This document shows, in pieces, positions 29,840 through 33,621 of a stretch of 33,621 nucleotides of DNA. Where the stretch lies: positions 1 through 33,621 of the forward strand of contig NZ_JYJG01000277.1 in the NCBI RefSeq assembly GCF_000955955.1, given 5' to 3'. The translations under genes were made by a program, and so were the position numbers. The notes under the pieces are model-generated. The model made no database searches. It saw nothing but the letters and a program-made list of their open reading frames with translations, and had not been told where the DNA came from. The DNA comes from Lentzea aerocolonigenes (GTDB lineage: Bacteria > Actinomycetota > Actinomycetes > Mycobacteriales > Pseudonocardiaceae). The first letter of the stretch is position 1; the number at the start of each line of letters is the position of its first letter.

Positions 29840-29897
29840 GGGTGGGGTGCCGATATCCGGTGGCTCGCACCGCGGGGCTGTGGTGGCATTGTCGCCC

Positions 29898-30641
29898 ATG
29901 GGGATCTTCGAAGACCTGGTGGCGGAGGGGGCGGCGGTACCGCTGGAGGGCTGGGACTTCTCCTGGTTCGCCGGCCGTGCCACCGAGGAACGCCCGCCGT
30001 GGGGCTATGCGTCGTTGATCGCCTCGAAGCTGGCTGCCGTGGAGTCCGCTCTGGACCTGCAGACGGGCGGGGGAGAGGTGACGGCTTCGGCTGCCGCTGC
30101 CGTGCAGCCGCCGCTGCTGGCCGCAACCGAGTCGTGGCCGCCCAACGCGTTGGTGGCGTCCCGGAACCTGCCGTTGGTCGTGCTGGCGCCGGATGACGGG
30201 CCGCTGCCGTTCCGCTCGGGTGCGTTCGACCTGGTCATCAGCCGGCATCCGGTGGTGACGCCGTGGGCGGAGGTCGCGCGGGTGCTGCGGTCTGGCGGGA
30301 CCTACTTGTCGCAGCAGATCGGTGCCGGGACGAATCGGGGGCTCACGGATTTCATGATGGGTCCGCAGCCGGTGAGTGACGCTCGCAGCACCACGCGGGC
30401 ACAGGAGGAAGCCGAGGCCGCTGGACTTGAGGTGCTGCGGCTGGAGCCGGCGGAGTTGCGCGTGGCGTTCTTCGACGTCGGTGCGGTGGTGCACTTCCTG
30501 CGCAAGGTGCTGTGGACCGTGCCGGGCTTCACCGTCGAGGCGTACCGCGACCGGCTCCTGGACATGCACGCGCACATCCAGGAGCACGGCGAGTTCGTCT
30601 GCGCCTCGACCAGGTTCCTGATCGAGGCGCGGAAACGCTAG
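29898..30641 (+). CDS. Class I SAM-dependent methyltransferase-like protein
   Basis: A 247-aa protein with a Rossmann-type methyltransferase core. Motif I is LDLQTGGGEV (about 52-61), a variant of the usual ExGxGxG; the post-motif region VVLAPDDGPLPFRSGAFDLVISRHPV contains the motif II/III signature (FRSGAFDLVISRH), and EVARVLRSGGTYLSQQIG matches motif IV-V. The substrate is unknown. The ATG at 29898 is chosen because the conserved part starts with GIFEDLVAEGAAVP; there is no strong ribosome site. The stop TAG shares three bases with the helicase stop (palindromic CTAG), so the two genes are convergent with a 4-nt overlap. Confidence 0.8.
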   Translation: MGIFEDLVAEGAAVPLEGWDFSWFAGRATEERPPWGYASLIASKLAAVESALDLQTGGGEVTASAAAAVQPPLLAATESWPPNALVASRNLPLVVLAPDDGPLPFRSGAFDLVISRHPVVTPWAEVARVLRSGGTYLSQQIGAGTNRGLTDFMMGPQPVSDARSTTRAQEEAEAAGLEVLRLEPAELRVAFFDVGAVVHFLRKVLWTVPGFTVEAYRDRLLDMHAHIQEHGEFVCASTRFLIEARKR

Positions 30642-32299
30642 CGGGGCTGGCGTTCGCGGCGGATCGTGATGCGCTTGCCCTTGATGGTGGCGTCGCGCAG
30701 CTGGTCGATCACGTCGTTCGCCGCCTCGCCGGGCACCTCGACGAGCGAGAAGCGGTCCGCGATCTCGATCGCGCCGATGTCGCGGCCCTTCAGGTTCGTC
30801 TCGCCGGTGATGGCGCCGACGATGTCCTGCGGGCGGATGCCGGACGAACGGCCCGCGCCCAGGAACAGCCTCGTCATGCCCTCGGACGGGCCACGGCGCT
30901 CGCGGCGGGGGCCGGCGGGCGCGCCGTCGCGGCGCGGGCGGTCCTCGCGCGGGCGGACCTCCGGGATCTCCTCCTCGTCGGCGGCGGCACCGGAGGCCTC
31001 GTGTGCCAGCTTCACGGCGGCGAGGGCGATGTCCATGACGTCGAACTCGTCGGCCAGGGTCTCGACGACCACGCGGAAGCGGCTGAGGTCGTCCTCCATC
31101 AACGACTCCTGCAGCGACGAGCGGGTCAGCTCCAGCTGGCGGGCGCGCAGGTCGGCGACCGTCGGGACCTTCTCCATCGGGATCTTGGTCTTGGTGACGC
31201 GCTCGATGGTCTTGAGCATCGAGTTCTCGCGCGGCTCGACCAGGGTGATCGCGACGCCCTCACGGCCGGCGCGGCCCACGCGGCCGATGCGGTGCGTGTA
31301 CGCCTCGGGGGCGGACGGCACGTTGTAGTTGACGACGTGCGTGAGCTGCTCGATGTCGAGGCCGCGGGCCGCGACGTCGGTGGCCACCAGCAGGTCGGCG
31401 GTGCCGCCGCGCAGGCGGGCCATCACGCGGTCGCGCTGCTCCTGGCTGATGCCGCCGTGCAGCGACTCGGCGCGGTAGCCGCGGCCGTTCAGCGTTTCGG
31501 TGAGCTGGTCGACCTCGTCACGCGTGCGGCAGAAGACGACGGCGGCGGTCGGCGACTCGACGTCCAGGACGCGGCCGAGCGCGGCGGGCTTGTGCTCGCG
31601 GCGCACCAGGTACGCGGTCTGCCGGACGCGCGGAGCCTCACCCGGCTCGGTCTTCTCGCGCTCGATCTGGATCAGCACCGGCTCGCGCAGGTGGCTCTTG
31701 GCCATGCGGTTGATGCGCGGCGGCATCGTGGCCGAGAACAGCACCGTCTGCCGCTCGGCGGGCGCCTCGGCGAGGATCGCGTCGATGTCCTCCGCGAAGC
31801 CCATGTCGAGCATCTCGTCGGCCTCGTCGAGCACGACCATGCGCAGGTCGCTGAGCTGCAACGTGCCGCGCTGCAGGTGGTCGATCGCGCGGCCAGGGGT
31901 CGCGACCACCACGTCGACGCCGCGGGACAGCTCACGCAGCTGGCGGCCGATGGGCTGGCCGCCGTAGATGGGCAGCACACGGGCGCCCATGTGGCGGCCG
32001 TAGCGGTGCACCGCTTCGGACACCTGCACCGCCAGCTCACGGGTCGGCGCGAGCACGAGGGCGAGCGGCTTCTCGGCCTTGCCGATCCGGTCGGCGATGC
32101 GTTCGAGCAGGGGCAACGCGAACGCCGCCGTCTTGCCCGTGCCCGTGGCGGCCTGCCCGAGCAGGTCGTTGCCCGCGAGCAGCGGCGGGATCGCTTCACT
32201 CTGGATCGGCGTCGGCTCCTCGTAGCCCAGGGTCGTGAGAGCGTTGAGGATGTCGGGCCTGAGCCCCAGGTCGGCGAAACCGTTGTCGGCGGTGGTCAT
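30638..32299 (-). CDS. DEAD-box ATP-dependent RNA helicase with DbpA-like RNA-binding domain
   Basis: A 553-aa RNA helicase of the CsdA/DeaD type. RecA domain 1: Q-motif [13 protein letters not shown], motif I ATGTGKT, Ia [27 protein letters not shown]. RecA domain 2: [37 protein letters not shown]. After a charged, Arg/Pro-rich linker (about 435-475) comes a DbpA_RBD-like domain ([24 protein letters not shown], ending [11 protein letters not shown]). It unwinds structured RNA, typically in ribosome assembly or cold adaptation. The ATG at 32299 begins directly before the Q-motif region and has a GGGGGA site about 12 nt upstream. Confidence 0.95.
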   Translation of the reverse strand: MTTADNGFADLGLRPDILNALTTLGYEEPTPIQSEAIPPLLAGNDLLGQAATGTGKTAAFALPLLERIADRIGKAEKPLALVLAPTRELAVQVSEAVHRYGRHMGARVLPIYGGQPIGRQLRELSRGVDVVVATPGRAIDHLQRGTLQLSDLRMVVLDEADEMLDMGFAEDIDAILAEAPAERQTVLFSATMPPRINRMAKSHLREPVLIQIEREKTEPGEAPRVRQTAYLVRREHKPAALGRVLDVESPTAAVVFCRTRDEVDQLTETLNGRGYRAESLHGGISQEQRDRVMARLRGGTADLLVATDVAARGLDIEQLTHVVNYNVPSAPEAYTHRIGRVGRAGREGVAITLVEPRENSMLKTIERVTKTKIPMEKVPTVADLRARQLELTRSSLQESLMEDDLSRFRVVVETLADEFDVMDIALAAVKLAHEASGAAADEEEIPEVRPREDRPRRDGAPAGPRRERRGPSEGMTRLFLGAGRSSGIRPQDIVGAITGETNLKGRDIGAIEIADRFSLVEVPGEAANDVIDQLRDATIKGKRITIRRERQPR

Positions 32300-32781
32300 G
32301 ACGAGTATCTTCCCCCACCGCCCGACATCGCACTCACTCAGCACTGGTTCAGGCCAGGTCAGGCTGCTTCTCGCGGGCTCACGCGAACCTCCGCACCGCT
32401 CGCCACGTCGTCGGCCTCGGCTGAGATCTTGACCTGACCAGGCCTTATGGTGGTGAGCGGGTCGGCACCGGGATCGCGCCACTGCCCCGGCCCGGACGCG
32501 TCGCCCACGTGCGAACCGGGTGACCCTTCCCACATCCCGGATACCGGCACCGTCCGCGAACCCTGTTTCAGCGTCGCCGCAACCGTTTCCGGCTCGCCCG
32601 GTCCGAGGTGGCGCGGCGCTCGGGCCTGGAGTGTGCGGGGGTGGGCTTCGGCCGGAGTTCGGCCACGCGCGGAACAGTGTCCACTGTGGACGCGAAGGAG
32701 TCCGGCGAGCCGCCGGTGCCGGTCTGGTTGCTGGCCGTTCGTCTACTGTGGACTCGGGTGTCGCGGCCGTAGACTGGCCAG
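32300..32781. other. Intergenic region between divergent helicase and dioxygenase genes
   Basis: About 480 bp without a convincing gene. Open frames on both strands here (for example 32447-32785 forward, 32359-32550 reverse) have no recognisable domain and look like chance frames in GC-rich DNA. It contains the leader of the helicase gene and, near its right end, two related palindromes and a possible -10 box for the dioxygenase. Confidence 0.5.
32679..32753. promoter_or_regulatory. Two GTCCAC-T-GTGGAC type palindromes upstream of the dioxygenase
   Basis: GTCCACTGTGGAC (32679-32691) is a perfect 13-bp palindrome, and GTCTACTGTGGAC (32741-32753) is the same with one mismatch, centred 62 bp apart (about six helical turns). 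TAGACT at 32769-32774 could be a -10 box giving a leaderless start at the GTG at 32782. Likely operator sites for a repressor of the dioxygenase gene. Confidence 0.45.
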
Positions 32782-33621
32782 GTGACGAATAGCCTGACGG
32801 TCTGCTCCTCGCACCTGATCACCCTGCCCAGCGCGCCCCACGGCCCGGTGCGCGCGGCGATCGCCGACGCCCGCGCCGCCGTGGCGGAGTTCGACCCGGA
32901 GCTCGTGGTCTTCTTCGGCACGGACCACCGCCGTGCGTTCCGCGCCGTGGTGCCGACGTTCGCCGTCGTGCTGTCGGCCACGGCCCAGGGCGACGTCGCC
33001 GGTCCGTCCGGTGCCTACGACGTGCCTTCCGCGCTGGGCCGCGATCTGGTGGCGGACCTGGTGTCGCACGACTTCGACATCGCGACTGCTTACGAGGCCG
33101 CGCTGGACCACGCGTTCGGCCACACGGCGCGCGACCTGCTCGGCGAGATCGACGCCAAGCCGGTGCTGCCGATCTTCATCAACTGCGCCTCGCCGCCCCA
33201 CGCGTCCTTCCGCCGCGCGGCGTCGCTGGGACGCCGCGTCGGCGAGTTCTTCTCGGACAAGCGGGTGCTCTACGTGGGATCGGGTGGCCTGGCGCACGAC
33301 CTGCCGGGATTCCGCGAACCCGAGACGGGCGAGGTGCTCACGGAGGAGGAGCGCCAGGCGTGGATCAAGTCGGTCAACGAGAAGGCGCGGACCGAGGGCA
33401 CGCTCCGCGAGCTGGTGCGCACGTGGGACGAGGCCTTCCTGGCCGGCGTGGGCGGGACGTCGCAGGACTGGCTCGACGAGATCGGCGTCGACCTGGTCGA
33501 GCGTGGCGGCAACGGTGCGGCGGAGTGCCTCACCTGGACGGCGGCGTGGGCCGCCGGTGGCCGGGCCCTGAAGACGCTGGCGCACGAGTTCGACACGAAC
33601 GGCCGCGCCGTGGTGATGTCC
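32782..33621 (+). CDS. Class III extradiol ring-cleavage dioxygenase, MhpB-like (cut by window end)
   Basis: An open frame of 280 codons running off the window. The sequence follows 2,3-dihydroxyphenylpropionate 1,2-dioxygenase (MhpB): CSSHLITLP, FDPELVVFFGTDHRRAF (His49), DFDIATAYEAALDHAFGH (His110), KPVLPIFINCASPPHASF, KRVLYVGSGGLAHDLPG and WDEAFL. His49 and His110 match the two catalytic histidines of MhpB, and His11 is a likely Fe(II) ligand. It should open catechol-type rings of phenylpropanoid degradation between C1 and C2. The family has about 310 aa, so only a short C-terminus is missing. The GTG at 32782 has AGG just upstream and may be leaderless. Confidence 0.88.
   Translation, partial: MTNSLTVCSSHLITLPSAPHGPVRAAIADARAAVAEFDPELVVFFGTDHRRAFRAVVPTFAVVLSATAQGDVAGPSGAYDVPSALGRDLVADLVSHDFDIATAYEAALDHAFGHTARDLLGEIDAKPVLPIFINCASPPHASFRRAASLGRRVGEFFSDKRVLYVGSGGLAHDLPGFREPETGEVLTEEERQAWIKSVNEKARTEGTLRELVRTWDEAFLAGVGGTSQDWLDEIGVDLVERGGNGAAECLTWTAAWAAGGRALKTLAHEFDTNGRAVVMS

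Noticed and set aside
32359..32550. A 63-codon minus-strand frame upstream of the helicase
   Set aside because: No recognisable domain; it could be a tiny gene but nothing supports it beyond being open.
32447..32785. A 112-codon plus-strand frame before the dioxygenase
   Set aside because: Overlaps the palindromes and dioxygenase start; Arg/Pro/Cys-rich with no domain.

Overview
The window is about 33.6 kb of very GC-rich, gene-dense DNA with frequent GTG starts, overlapping reading frames and actinobacterial gene families (DevS/DevR, Usp, CGNR, YceI, family 2B encapsulin, geosmin-type terpene cyclase). It is most likely chromosomal DNA of a filamentous actinomycete. A member of the Pseudonocardiales is my guess, but the sequence alone does not fix the genus. 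I see no rRNA, tRNA, CRISPR array, insertion sequence or phage gene.

Layout. 1-3.8 kb: a MOSC protein and an NTF2-like protein, divergent from a CGNR zinc-finger regulator across a clear palindrome, then an alpha/beta hydrolase and a secreted DUF1080 protein. 3.9-7.9 kb: a dormancy (DosR-regulon-like) module of a short Acg-type nitroreductase, a DevS-like double-GAF kinase that keeps the haem-ligand His and distal Tyr positions, a DevR-like regulator and a tandem universal stress protein, with two DevR-box-like sites between devR and usp. 7.9-13.6 kb: YceI and MarR sharing a 45-bp inverted repeat, a GlxA-type AraC regulator, a 49-aa membrane protein, two divergent citrate synthases (one with an N-terminal HTH) with a repeated TCAACAT operator motif, and an acyltransferase-3 membrane protein.

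13.6-22.2 kb (minus strand) is the centrepiece: one compact operon running encapsulin shell 2, terpene cyclase N-half, terpene cyclase C-half, encapsulin shell 1, polyprenyl diphosphate synthase, IspH, DXS. Junctions range from 19 nt apart to 11 nt overlapping. Both shells are family 2B encapsulins with an inserted cyclic-nucleotide-binding-like domain. The two cyclases correspond to the two domains of a geosmin synthase, split at the interdomain linker. The N-half keeps canonical metal motifs; the C-half has lost several. Both end in a related GLGT motif that resembles a proline/glycine-rich segment of 2-methylisoborneol synthase and is a candidate encapsulation peptide. With the first and last MEP-pathway enzymes and a prenyltransferase in the same operon, this looks like a nearly self-supplied, encapsulated sesquiterpene system. 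Upstream of it lies a roughly 400-bp non-coding region rich in CACTC/GAGTG inverted repeats.

22.6-33.6 kb: a UPF0303/HbpS-like protein and a Gfo/Idh/MocA oxidoreductase divergent from a shortened ROK regulator, an AraC regulator with a VOC protein, a large secreted subtilase, a methyltransferase preceded by a strong nested palindrome, a DEAD-box RNA helicase, and an extradiol dioxygenase cut by the window end.
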